Shown here: positions 8,310-17,039 of the stretch, piece after piece
Position numbering within the stretch: position 1 is the stretch's first letter
Layout: the number at the start of each line of letters is the position of its first letter
Origin: Janthinobacterium fluminis
GTDB lineage: Bacteria; Pseudomonadota; Gammaproteobacteria; Burkholderiales; Burkholderiaceae_D
Reading direction: 5' to 3'
Assembly: GCF_028595325.1 (NCBI RefSeq)
Contig: NZ_JAQQXR010000002.1
Location: forward strand, 1-64,000
Length of the DNA: 64,000 nt
Made by a program: the position numbers and the translations under genes
Notes under the pieces: model-generated
What the model was told of the DNA's origin: nothing
What the model saw: only the letters and a program-made list of their open reading frames with translations
Database searches by the model: none

Positions 8310-9773
8310 ATGCAAAAGAAATTCCCCTGCCTGATGATCGCGCTGGCCCTGGCGGGCGGCGCCCATGCCGCCACGGCGGCGTCGAATGAAGAGGTGACGA
8401 AACGCCATTTCGCCGCACTCGTTTCCGGCGCGCAGCCGAAGATGGCCGAGCTGACGATGTTCTTTTCGATGATGCCGAAGGGCGGGGATTTGCACCACCA
8501 TTACTCGGGCGCCATCTACGCCGAGCAATATCTGGAGTGGGTCGACAAGCAGCACTACTGCGTCGACAAGGCCACTTATCAGATCGTCAGCGTTCCGGCG
8601 GCCATCGCCGCCGGCCGCGCCAAGGGGACTTGCCTGTCGTCGGCCGAGGTGATCGCCGACAACGCCATGTACCGCGAGCTGCTGCAGCGCTGGTCGATCA
8701 AGGATTTCTCCAACCACGGCGCGCTGCAGTCGCCGCCGGACCGCCAGTTCTTCGACACCTTCGGCTACTTCGGCCCCGTCGCGTCGACCAATACCAACGA
8801 AGGTTTGCTGACGCTGAAGCAGCGCGCCATCAAGGAAAACCTGGCCTATATCGAAACCATCTTCGAGCTGGCGCCGTTCACGCAGGACGCCGACTTCGAC
8901 CAGAAAGTGGCGCAGCCCGGCACCGACCTGGGCGCGCAGATGGCGGCGCTGAGCGCAACGCTGGAGCGTGACGCCGGCTTCCAGCAAAACATTGCCAACT
9001 ACCTGGCCAATGTGAAGACCAGCAGTGCGGGCGTCGACGACGCCCAGTTCAGCATGCGCTACCAGGCCTATGTGCTGCGCTTCCTGTCGCCGTCGCAAGT
9101 GTTTTCGTCGATGCTGGCCGGTTTCAAATTGGCCAGCCAGAGTCCGCAAGTGGTGGGCGTGAATATCGTCGGCGCGGAAAACTTTCATGTGTCGATGCGC
9201 GACTACGCGCTGCACATGCAGATGTTCAAATTCCTGAAAGCCAAGTATCCATCCGTCAAGCTGGCGCTGCACGCCGGCGAGCTGGCGCTGGGCATGGTGC
9301 CGCCGGAAGGGTTGAGCTTCCACATCAGCGACGCCATCGAGGTGGCCGGCGCCGACCGTATCGGCCACGGCATTGACCTTGCGCATGAAACGAAGGCGCT
9401 GGCGATCTTGCAGACGATGCGAGAACGGGGCATTCCCGTGGAAATCAATTTGACCAGCAACGAGTTCATCGCCGGCGTCAAGAACGCGGCGCACCCGCTG
9501 GACCTGTACCGCAGGCACGGCGTGCCTTTGGTCATCTCGACCGACGATCCTGGCGTGTCGCGCAACAATCTGTCGGGCGAGTATGTGCTGTTCGCCAGCC
9601 GCTACAAGACCGATTATGCGGAAGTCAAAAAGCTGTCCTACAACAGCCTGCGCTATTCCTTCCTGGCGGACGCGGATAAGCAACGCTTGATCAAGCAGCT
9701 CGACGGCCGCTTCGCCGCCTTTGAAGCGGCGATCGCTGCGGCGCACAAAAAAACCACAGCGCCTAAACCGTAA
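8310..9773 (+). CDS. Exported adenosine deaminase
   Basis: The protein deaminates adenosine (or a related nucleoside) to inosine, probably in the periplasm or outside the cell. It has 487 residues, with a signal peptide of about 20 residues ending in GGAHA. The metal motif is GGDLHHHYSGA. LALHAGELALG, DRIGHGIDL and STDDPGVSRNNLSGEY follow; together these make up the adenosine deaminase active site. It is longer than cytosolic Add (about 340) and resembles the growth-factor-type (ADGF) branch in having an N-terminal extension. Exported deaminase followed by TonB-receptor and nuclease genes suggests use of extracellular nucleosides. Confidence 0.9.
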   Translation: MQKKFPCLMIALALAGGAHAATAASNEEVTKRHFAALVSGAQPKMAELTMFFSMMPKGGDLHHHYSGAIYAEQYLEWVDKQHYCVDKATYQIVSVPAAIAAGRAKGTCLSSAEVIADNAMYRELLQRWSIKDFSNHGALQSPPDRQFFDTFGYFGPVASTNTNEGLLTLKQRAIKENLAYIETIFELAPFTQDADFDQKVAQPGTDLGAQMAALSATLERDAGFQQNIANYLANVKTSSAGVDDAQFSMRYQAYVLRFLSPSQVFSSMLAGFKLASQSPQVVGVNIVGAENFHVSMRDYALHMQMFKFLKAKYPSVKLALHAGELALGMVPPEGLSFHISDAIEVAGADRIGHGIDLAHETKALAILQTMRERGIPVEINLTSNEFIAGVKNAAHPLDLYRRHGVPLVISTDDPGVSRNNLSGEYVLFASRYKTDYAEVKKLSYNSLRYSFLADADKQRLIKQLDGRFAAFEAAIAAAHKKTTAPKP

Positions 9774-9778
9774 TCGAT

Positions 9779-9835
9779 GCGGCGCGCGCTCCGCGCGCCG
9801 CAGTGCCCCAGTGCGCGGCCGGACTCGCCGGCCGC
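9779..9835. other. Two GC-rich hairpins after the adenosine deaminase gene
   Basis: Two perfect inverted repeats follow the stop codon: GCGGCGCGCG/CGCGCGCCGC at 9779-9801 (3-nt loop) and GCGGCCGG/CCGGCCGC at 9815-9835 (5-nt loop). The sequence after them (TTCCTCTCTTTC) is only moderately T-rich, so this could be a weak terminator or an mRNA 3'-end stabiliser. Confidence 0.55.
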
Positions 9836-10482
9836 TTCCTCTCTTTCGTGTTATCGCTACCAATAATATCTTTTTATACATTGTGTGGTGGCCGTGCTAC
9901 ACAATCCGCAGTAAATCCCGTCCTTTTTTTCAATTTGGACGTGAATCAAATTCAAGCAACATTTGCTCATTTATAATCTTGCCCCACGGACTTTTCCCCT
10001 TTGATGAAGGGAAAAAACCTTTGTTTTGTTGCGGGCAATTTATATCTTTAATGTATAAATTCTTAAGAAAAAACGTATTTGTCATCCATTTTTCCTTAAT
10101 GCATAGTGGCGCGAATGTAATGCCAAAAAGTTAAACTATTCGCTATGCGGCAAGTTTTTCGGGGCCCTTACGCGGTCTTTTTTGACTGTTTTCGACGTCA
10201 TCAATGTGTCATAACCTTGAAATATTTAACCATTACACTCTCGCGTTGCACCGGGCAACGATGAGACGGAAGGGGCCGGCGGGGAAGTTTGCCGAGGCCG
10301 CGTATTGGGCATAAATAGGGGTGTGTTTGCGTGAAATGGAAGCGGATGCGCCCGATTTTGTCTGGCGGGGCGGCAGCGTTCAGGCCGGCCGACGTATCAG
10401 TTGCAGCATAGTAAAGAAGGGTTTTTCGCGTTATTCGCGCGCAAATCTCACAAAATAAAATAGTCTTTTTTGGGGTTATACA
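9836..10482. other. Long AT-rich intergenic region before the receptor gene
   Basis: No gene is seen here. The first half is clearly richer in A/T than the genes around it and holds the operator-promoter module at 10038-10107. The second half, which would be the receptor's leader, contains T-rich stretches and another GC-rich part (10250-10400). I find no convincing structured RNA. The receptor start at 10483 has only a weak GGGG ribosome-binding site 8-10 bases upstream. Confidence 0.5.
10038..10107 (+). promoter_or_regulatory. Operator-promoter module, copy 1
   Basis: The palindrome ATTTATAT-N7-GTATAAAT (10038-10060) is followed after exactly 18 bp by a -35-like TTGTCA (10079-10084), a 17-bp spacer and a -10-like CATAGT (10102-10107), pointing toward the Oar-like receptor gene at 10483. 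The same arrangement occurs at 37321-37390 (minus strand) and 42929-42999. The A-rich linker ending GTAT is also similar in all three. If it is the only promoter, the leader to the receptor gene would be about 370 nt. Confidence 0.7.
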
Positions 10483-13400
10483 ATGATCAATCACAAACGG
10501 CTTCGGCTGACGCAGATAGCACTCAGCTTGTCTATCGCGCTGGCAGCGGCACCGTCGTTCGCGCAGAACACCACTTCTGCCATCGGCGGCCGCATCTCCG
10601 GCAGCGACGGCCAGCCGGCCAGCGGCGCCACCGTCACCATCGTGCACACGGAATCTGGCTCGGTCAACAATGTTGTCACCGACGCGCAAGGCCGCTACGT
10701 TGCGCGCGGCTTGCGCGTCGGCGGTCCTTACACGATCACTATCAGCAAAAACGGCGTGATGGAAAAACGCGAAGGTGTGTTCGTGCAACTGGCCGAGACG
10801 GCCAGTGTCGACGCCACCTTGGGCGCCACGGCGATCCAGTCCGTGACCGTGACCGGCAGCGCGGTGCGCTCCGACAAGTTCAGCAAATCGAATATGGGCG
10901 CGGGCACGAACATCGGCGCGCGCGAAATGGCGATGCAGGCTTCGATCCAGCGCAATTTGCAGGACTATGCCCGTTCCGATCCGCGCGTGTCGCAAACCGA
11001 CAAAGAGCGCGGCGAAATGTCCGTGGCCGGCCAGAACTCGCGCTACAACTCGATGACCGTCGACGGCGTGGCCGTCAACGACACCTTCGGCCTGGAAGCG
11101 AACGGCAGCCCGACCGCCAAGCAGCCGATCTCGATCGACGCGATCCAGTCGGTGCAGGTGAACGTGGCCAATTACGACGTCACGCAAAAGGGTTACACAG
11201 GCGCCAACATCAACGCCGTCACCAAGTCCGGCACGAACACCGCCAAAGGCAGCGTCTACTACGTGTTCCGCAATGACTCGACGGCGGGCGACCGTTACAA
11301 CAGCAGCAACGACACCTACAGCAAGCCGGCGCCGTTCCGCGAAACGACCAAGGGCATGACCCTCGGCGCGCCGCTGATCGAGGACAAGTTGTTCCTGTTC
11401 GCCGCGTATGAAACGCTCGACAGCAGCCGCACCACGGCGCCGTTCGGCCCGCTGGGCAGCAATATGACCAACGTCGGCATCACGCCGGACGCCATCGCCA
11501 AGGCCCAGGCCATCGCCAAGAGCAAGTACAACTTCAACGCCGGCAGTTTCGACGCCTCGGGCCAGTCGCTGAAAGTGGACGACCTGTTGTTGAAGCTGGA
11601 CTGGAACATCAACGAATCGCACCGCGCGATGATGCGCTATTCGCGGACCAACCAGGCCGAGCCGCAATTCCCGAACACCAGTTCCACCGGCCTGTCGCTG
11701 TCGTCCCACTGGTTCTCGCAGAAGAAGAGCCTCGAAACCCTGGTCGGTCAATGGTTCGCCGACTGGACCCCGACCTTCGCGACGGAGTTCAAGGTATCGT
11801 CGCGCGACTATGACAGCGCGCCGGCGAATAATTCGACGCTGCCGGCAATCGGCTTGTTATTTACCGGCGCCAATCCGGCCGGCACGCCGTCGGCGGTGCC
11901 AACCGACCGCCGTTACCTGAATTTCGGTACGGAGCAAAACCGCCACCGCAATATCCTGAACACCAAGACCAAGGACGCCTACCTGGGCGCCAACTGGTCG
12001 CTGGGCGCGCACGAGGTGAAGTTCGGCGGCGACTACAGCAAGAACGACGTCTACAACGCCTACCTGCAGAATATGTATGGTAACTATACATTCAGCTGCG
12101 TTAGCAGCAGTGCGAACTACACCTATAGTTTCGGCTCGACCAACTGTGGCAATCCGAAGAGCGGGGAGGTCGCGGCGACGCCGGAGCAGATCGCCCAGGC
12201 GGTGTTGGAAAACTTTAGTCGCGGCCGGTTTAGCACGTATCAGGTGCAATTCCCGGCCCCCGGCATCGCGCTGGATGACACGGCCGCCCGTTTCAGCCTG
12301 AAGAACTACGGCACGTTTGTCCAGGATACCTGGACCGTCAATCCGCGCCTGACCATCTCCTACGGCGTGCGCATCGATTCGGCGCGCATCGGCGAGCGTC
12401 CACGCGCCAACACCGCCGCCGCCGCGCCTATGGTGGAAGCGACGGCTGCCAGCGGTTGGCGCCGCACCGGCGGTTTTGGCGTCGACAATACCCTCACCAT
12501 CGACGGCCAGAATTTGATACAGCCGCGCGCAGGGTTCAATTTGACTCTCGACAGCACGCGCAATATGCAATTGCGCGGCGGCGCGGGCCTGTTCCAGGGC
12601 GCGGCTGCGGCCGTGTGGTTGTCCAACCCATTCGCCAACCCAGGCGTGGCGACCCAGGTGCAGGGTTGCGGCACGTCCGGCTATGCATCCTGCCTGAACA
12701 AGGATGGTTCCGGCAAGGACGGCGTGTTCAATCCTGATCCGACCAAGCAGCCGAGCATTTCCGTTGGCGCGGCCAACGTTGACGTGCTGGCGCCCGGCCT
12801 GCGCCAACCTGCGGTCTGGAAAGCCAATCTGGCATTCGACACGGAACTGCCTTGGTTCGGTATCGTTTTCAGCGCGGAATACCTGTACACCAAGAACCGC
12901 GACGGTATTTACTATCAGCACCTGAACCTGGGCGCGCCGACCAAGACCGGCACCGACGGCCGCGCGCTGTACTACACGGCGCAGGGCTATGCCAGCGATT
13001 GCTGGGACATGAACGGCAGCGTCAAATCGACCGCTTCCAATGCGGCCGGTTCGTGCAGCAGCAGTCGCGCGCGTGCAGGCAGCAACGTTGCTTACAACAA
13101 CGTTCTGGCCGCGACCCGGACAGAAAAAGGCGGTGGCAGCCTGGCCACGCTGTCGCTCAGCCGTCCTCTGAGCAAGGGCTTCGGTTGGTCGGTGGCCTAT
13201 ACCTACACGGACGCCACGGAAGTGTCGCCGTTGACGTCGTCCGTGTCGAACTCGAACTGGGCCGGTCGCGCCGTGTTCAACCCGAATGAGGAAGTGGCGG
13301 CCAATTCGAGCTATCTGGTGAAGGACCGCATCAACGCACTGCTGAACTTCGAGAAGGCTTTCTTCGGCGCCTACAAGACCACGCTGGGCGTGTTTTATGA

Positions 13401-13944
13401 AGGCCGCACCGGCAAGCCGTACAGCTGGACCGTCAACAACGACTTGAACGGTGACGGCCTGGCTGGCAACGACTTGATGTTCATCCCTTCGGCGCCAGGC
13501 TCGGGCCAGGTAGTGTTCGCCGGCGACGTCGGCGGCAGCCACGCCAACGAGGACAAGTTCTGGTCCGTGGTGAATGCCAACAAGAACCTGAAGAATGCCG
13601 CCGGCGGCGTGGTGGGGCGTAACAGCAGCTTCGCGCCGTGGACCAACAGCTTTGACTTGCGCATCCGCCAGGAATTGCCAGGCTTCTCGAAGAACCACAA
13701 GGCGTCGTTCACTTTCGACATTTTCAACGTCGGCAATTTGCTGAACAAGAAATGGGGCCGTATCAATGAAGTCGGCTTCCAGTCGAACGGCGGCCAGGCG
13801 CGCAGCTTCGTCGATTACGTCGGCCTGGATGCACAGGGCCGTTACATCTACAAAGTACGCGACAAGGTCGAGGACTACGACGTGCGCCAAGCCAAGGGCG
13901 AATCCCAGTGGGCGCTCCAGGCAACACTGAAGTACGAGTTCTAA
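10483..13944 (+). CDS. Oar-like TonB-dependent receptor with carboxypeptidase-regulatory domain
   Basis: This is an outer-membrane protein of 1153 residues. A signal peptide ends near ALAAAPSFA (about residue 28). A carboxypeptidase-regulatory-like beta-sandwich follows (IGGRISGSDGQPASGATVTI through LRVGGPYTITISKNG). A plug domain comes next (RNLQDYARSDPRVSQTD, MSVAGQNSRYNSMTVDGVAVND) and then a long beta barrel ending in an aromatic residue (LQATLKYEF). This layout is that of the Oar/OmpA-related TonB-dependent family. Its substrate is unknown. Placement after purine genes, before secreted nucleases, and behind the shared module suggests a nucleic-acid-derived or peptide-linked ligand. A terminator follows the stop codon. 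Confidence 0.88.
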   Translation: MINHKRLRLTQIALSLSIALAAAPSFAQNTTSAIGGRISGSDGQPASGATVTIVHTESGSVNNVVTDAQGRYVARGLRVGGPYTITISKNGVMEKREGVFVQLAETASVDATLGATAIQSVTVTGSAVRSDKFSKSNMGAGTNIGAREMAMQASIQRNLQDYARSDPRVSQTDKERGEMSVAGQNSRYNSMTVDGVAVNDTFGLEANGSPTAKQPISIDAIQSVQVNVANYDVTQKGYTGANINAVTKSGTNTAKGSVYYVFRNDSTAGDRYNSSNDTYSKPAPFRETTKGMTLGAPLIEDKLFLFAAYETLDSSRTTAPFGPLGSNMTNVGITPDAIAKAQAIAKSKYNFNAGSFDASGQSLKVDDLLLKLDWNINESHRAMMRYSRTNQAEPQFPNTSSTGLSLSSHWFSQKKSLETLVGQWFADWTPTFATEFKVSSRDYDSAPANNSTLPAIGLLFTGANPAGTPSAVPTDRRYLNFGTEQNRHRNILNTKTKDAYLGANWSLGAHEVKFGGDYSKNDVYNAYLQNMYGNYTFSCVSSSANYTYSFGSTNCGNPKSGEVAATPEQIAQAVLENFSRGRFSTYQVQFPAPGIALDDTAARFSLKNYGTFVQDTWTVNPRLTISYGVRIDSARIGERPRANTAAAAPMVEATAASGWRRTGGFGVDNTLTIDGQNLIQPRAGFNLTLDSTRNMQLRGGAGLFQGAAAAVWLSNPFANPGVATQVQGCGTSGYASCLNKDGSGKDGVFNPDPTKQPSISVGAANVDVLAPGLRQPAVWKANLAFDTELPWFGIVFSAEYLYTKNRDGIYYQHLNLGAPTKTGTDGRALYYTAQGYASDCWDMNGSVKSTASNAAGSCSSSRARAGSNVAYNNVLAATRTEKGGGSLATLSLSRPLSKGFGWSVAYTYTDATEVSPLTSSVSNSNWAGRAVFNPNEEVAANSSYLVKDRINALLNFEKAFFGAYKTTLGVFYEGRTGKPYSWTVNNDLNGDGLAGNDLMFIPSAPGSGQVVFAGDVGGSHANEDKFWSVVNANKNLKNAAGGVVGRNSSFAPWTNSFDLRIRQELPGFSKNHKASFTFDIFNVGNLLNKKWGRINEVGFQSNGGQARSFVDYVGLDAQGRYIYKVRDKVEDYDVRQAKGESQWALQATLKYEF

Positions 13945-13967
13945 GCTTGTTGCTTCGATAGTGCAGA

Positions 13968-13999
13968 AACGGCTGGTGGCAACACCGGCCGTTTTTTTT
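13968..13999 (+). terminator. Intrinsic terminator after the Oar-like receptor
   Basis: An 11-bp stem (AACGGCTGGTG / CACCGGCCGTT, one wobble pair) with a GCAA loop is followed by eight T's, starting 24 bases after the receptor stop codon. Confidence 0.9.
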
Positions 14000-14081
14000 C
14001 CCGCTGTGCGGCGCGCCGAGCGCGGCGCCCGCAGCTGATGTACCCTATTGCTTTTTGAAAAATATTACTTTTGCCTACGCC

Positions 14082-15770
14082 ATGAAAACTTACCTGAGCC
14101 CCCTCGCGGCCGCCGCCGCCCTGGTCCTGCTGATGGGCGGCTGCGCCACCCGTTCCAGCGGGCCGGTCGACATCAATCTGGTGGCGCTGAACGACTTTCA
14201 TGGCAATCTGGAGCGCAGCAAATTCCGTTACACCAGCGTCATCGACAAGACCCCGCACACGATCGAGGCGGGCGGCATCGACACGGTGGCGGCGGCCCTG
14301 CAGGCCTGGCGCCAGGAAGACCGCGAGCTGCTGCTGGTCGGCGCCGGCGACCTGGTCGGCGCCAGCCCGGCCATGTCGGCGATGTGGGCGGACGAGCCCA
14401 GCATCGGCGCGCTGAACCTGCTGGGCCTGCGCGCGACCTCGGTCGGCAACCACGAATTCGACCAGGGCCGCCTGGAGCTGCTACGCCAGCAGGAGGGCGG
14501 CTGCGTCTCGCCCCGTCCCGACAAGGCTTGCCAGTACGAACCGACCTACCACGGCGCCAAGTTCAGCTATCTGGCCGCCAATGTGCTCGACAGCGCCACC
14601 GGCAAGCCCTTCATGCCGGCCTACCGCGTCGAGACGGCGCACGGCATCAAGATCGCCTTCATCGGCGCCGTGCTGAAAGGCACGGCCTCGGTGGTGCTGG
14701 CCTCCGGCATCGCCGGCCTGGAGTTCGGCGACGAGGCCGACGCCGTCAACCGCGTGCTGCCGGAGCTGCGCGCCCAGGGCGTCGGCGTGTTCGTCGTGCT
14801 GCTCCACCAGGGCGGGCACAGCAGCGAGCCTTTCGACCAGCCCGACTGCAGCACCCTGAAAGGCCCCATCGTCGACGTCGTCGAGCGGCTGCACCCGTCC
14901 ATCAGCGTCGTCGTCAGCGGGCACTCGCACACCGGCTACACTTGCCGCGTCGACGGCCGCCTGGTGACCCAGGCCGACATGGGCGGCCACATGCTTTCGC
15001 GCATCAAGCTCAGCGTCGACCCCGACAGCAAGCGCGTGCTCGCCGCGAGCGCGCGCAACATCGTCATGACCCAGGGCACCTATCCGGAAGACCCGGTCAT
15101 GAGCGAGTACCTGAACGCCGTGCGCGAGCGCAGCGCGGCGGCGCTGGCGCGGCCGGTGGCGCGCCTGGCCGTCGCCAGCGTCGGGCGCGAGAAATCGGCC
15201 GCGGGCGAGACGGCGCTGGGGAATCTGGTGGCCGACGCCACGCTGGCGGCCGGCCAGGCGGCCGGCGCGCAGATCGCCTTCATGAACAACGGCGGCCTGC
15301 GCAAGGACCTCGAAGCCGGCGCCGACCTGGTCAGCACGACGGGGCAGACGCAGATGGTGCTGCCCTTCGGTAACACGCTGGTCGTGATGACGCTGACGGG
15401 CGCGCAGATCCGCGCGCTGCTGGAACAGCAATGGGGCCAGGACGGCGCCGATCTGCACGGCGTGCTGCAGGTGTCGGACGGCTTTCAGTACCGCTGGGAC
15501 GGCAGGCGGCCGCAGGGCCAGCGCGTGCTGCCCGGCAGCGTGCGCTTGAAGGGCGCGCCGCTGGACGACGCCAAGCCGTACCGCGTGGTGGTGAACAACT
15601 TCCTGGCCGAGGGCGGCGACAATTTCCCCGTGTTTGCCGAAGGCACGCAGCGCGTCCGCACCCACATCCGCGACACCGACGCGCTGGCCGACTATCTGGG
15701 CAAACGCGACCGCGCCGGCAATCCGGCCGGCAGCGCGACGCCGGCCGGCCGCATCCAGCGCGTTCAATAA
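14082..15770 (+). CDS. Lipoprotein 5'-nucleotidase / 2',3'-cyclic phosphodiesterase family
   Basis: The protein removes phosphate from nucleotides outside the cytoplasm, giving nucleosides. It has 562 residues. The chosen ATG (14082) gives a lipoprotein signal with lipobox LMGGC (Cys21); an ATG at 14055 adds nine residues that spoil the signal. The metallophosphatase motifs are NDFHGNL, GAGDLVGASP, GNHEFDQG and SGHSHTGY. The C-terminal 5'-nucleotidase domain has AFMNNGGLRKDL and LPFGNTLVVM. This is the UshA family. It is followed after 20 bp by a phospholipase-D-like gene and then by a nuclease gene, all with export signals. Confidence 0.92.
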   Translation: MKTYLSPLAAAAALVLLMGGCATRSSGPVDINLVALNDFHGNLERSKFRYTSVIDKTPHTIEAGGIDTVAAALQAWRQEDRELLLVGAGDLVGASPAMSAMWADEPSIGALNLLGLRATSVGNHEFDQGRLELLRQQEGGCVSPRPDKACQYEPTYHGAKFSYLAANVLDSATGKPFMPAYRVETAHGIKIAFIGAVLKGTASVVLASGIAGLEFGDEADAVNRVLPELRAQGVGVFVVLLHQGGHSSEPFDQPDCSTLKGPIVDVVERLHPSISVVVSGHSHTGYTCRVDGRLVTQADMGGHMLSRIKLSVDPDSKRVLAASARNIVMTQGTYPEDPVMSEYLNAVRERSAAALARPVARLAVASVGREKSAAGETALGNLVADATLAAGQAAGAQIAFMNNGGLRKDLEAGADLVSTTGQTQMVLPFGNTLVVMTLTGAQIRALLEQQWGQDGADLHGVLQVSDGFQYRWDGRRPQGQRVLPGSVRLKGAPLDDAKPYRVVVNNFLAEGGDNFPVFAEGTQRVRTHIRDTDALADYLGKRDRAGNPAGSATPAGRIQRVQ

Positions 15771-15790
15771 CACTTTACGGAAGCTTTCCC

Positions 15791-17005
15791 ATGCATCGAT
15801 TTTTATTCACCGCCTTGCTTGGCGCGGCCGGCCTGGCCCGCGCCGATTTCACCATCCCCGGCTACGAGCTGGTGCAGACCGCGCCGCTGGAAACGCGCCT
15901 GTCCAATCCCGACCTGCGCGACGCCGTGGCGGTGTGGTCGGAACTGTTCGACGCCGCCAAAACGGACATCGCCATCGGCCAGTTCTACGCCGTCGGCAAG
16001 GCCGGCAGCGCCTTCGACAAGGTGCTGGCGCGCCTGACGGCGGCGGGCCGGCGCGGCGTCAAGATCCGCTTCCTGCTGGACCAGAAGGGCGTCGGCCTGT
16101 CGGACCCGGCCACCATCGCGCAACTGAAGGCGATTCCGAACCTGGAAATGCGCGTCATCGACTTCAACAAGCTGACCGGCAACGGCATCCTGCACGCCAA
16201 ATACCTGGTCGTCGACGGCGCCACCGCCTACGTCGGCAGCCAGAACTTCGACTGGCGCTCGTTCGAGCACATCCACGAGACGGGCTTGCGCATCAGCGAC
16301 GCCAAGGTGGCGGCCCAGGTGCAAGCCGTGTTCGAGCAGGATTGGCGGGCCCAGGCGCTGTCGGCGCAGGGGTTGCCGGTGGCGCCGCTGAACACCAAGG
16401 TGGCGCCGGCCGACTATGCGCAAAACGCTTTCCTGCTGGCCAGCCCGAACGCCTACAACCCGGCCGGCGTGGGCGACTCGGAAAGCGGCCTGCCGGCGCT
16501 GCTGGCCGAGGCCACCAGCGAGGTGCGCATCCAGCTGCTCGACTACGCGCCGCTCAGCTACGGGCCGAACCGCACGCGGCCGTATTACGCCGTCATCGAC
16601 AACGCGCTGCGCGCCGCGCTGGGACGGGGCGTCAAGGTCAAGCTGATGGTGTCGAACTGGAACACCGAGGCGCCGGCGCTGGCCTATCTGAAAAGCCTGA
16701 GCCTGCTGCCCGGCATCGAAATACGCATCGTCACCATTCCCCCGGCGGCCAGCGGCTTCATCCCCTTCGCCCGCGTCATCCACAGCAAGAACATGGTGAT
16801 AGACGGCAAGCTGGCCTGGGTCGGCACCAGCAACTGGGCCGGCGGCTACCTGGACCTGTCGCGCAACCTGGAAGTGGTGATGCGCAACGAAAAAATGGCG
16901 CAGCGCCTGGGCGCGCTGCACGAGCAGACGTGGAACTCGGCGTATGCGCAACCGCTGGACGTCAACAAGCACTACCCGAAACCGGGCAAGGCCAGCCCCG
17001 AGTGA
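15791..17005 (+). CDS. Exported phospholipase-D-fold protein, PLD3/PLD4-like
   Basis: The 404-residue protein has a short signal peptide (MHRFLFTALLGAAGLARA) and two complete HKD motifs: HAKYLVVD at about 136 and HSKNMVID at about 332. The surrounding sequence (GSQNFDWRSFEHIHETG; VGTSNWAGGYLDLSRN) resembles the eukaryotic PLD3/PLD4 and poxvirus K4 branch more than cardiolipin synthases. PLD3/4 are known as 5' exonucleases on single-stranded nucleic acid; whether this protein is a nuclease or a lipase is inference. It lies between a 5'-nucleotidase and an S1/P1 nuclease gene, which favours nucleic acid as substrate. Confidence 0.82.
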   Translation: MHRFLFTALLGAAGLARADFTIPGYELVQTAPLETRLSNPDLRDAVAVWSELFDAAKTDIAIGQFYAVGKAGSAFDKVLARLTAAGRRGVKIRFLLDQKGVGLSDPATIAQLKAIPNLEMRVIDFNKLTGNGILHAKYLVVDGATAYVGSQNFDWRSFEHIHETGLRISDAKVAAQVQAVFEQDWRAQALSAQGLPVAPLNTKVAPADYAQNAFLLASPNAYNPAGVGDSESGLPALLAEATSEVRIQLLDYAPLSYGPNRTRPYYAVIDNALRAALGRGVKVKLMVSNWNTEAPALAYLKSLSLLPGIEIRIVTIPPAASGFIPFARVIHSKNMVIDGKLAWVGTSNWAGGYLDLSRNLEVVMRNEKMAQRLGALHEQTWNSAYAQPLDVNKHYPKPGKASPE

Positions 17006-17039
17006 GGCGGGCAGCACATTTTCTAAAGAGATCACCGCA

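Noticed and set aside
9721-10134. 137-codon open frame after the adenosine deaminase gene
   Set aside because: It starts inside the deaminase gene in another frame and runs through hairpins and the operator-promoter module; no family resemblance.
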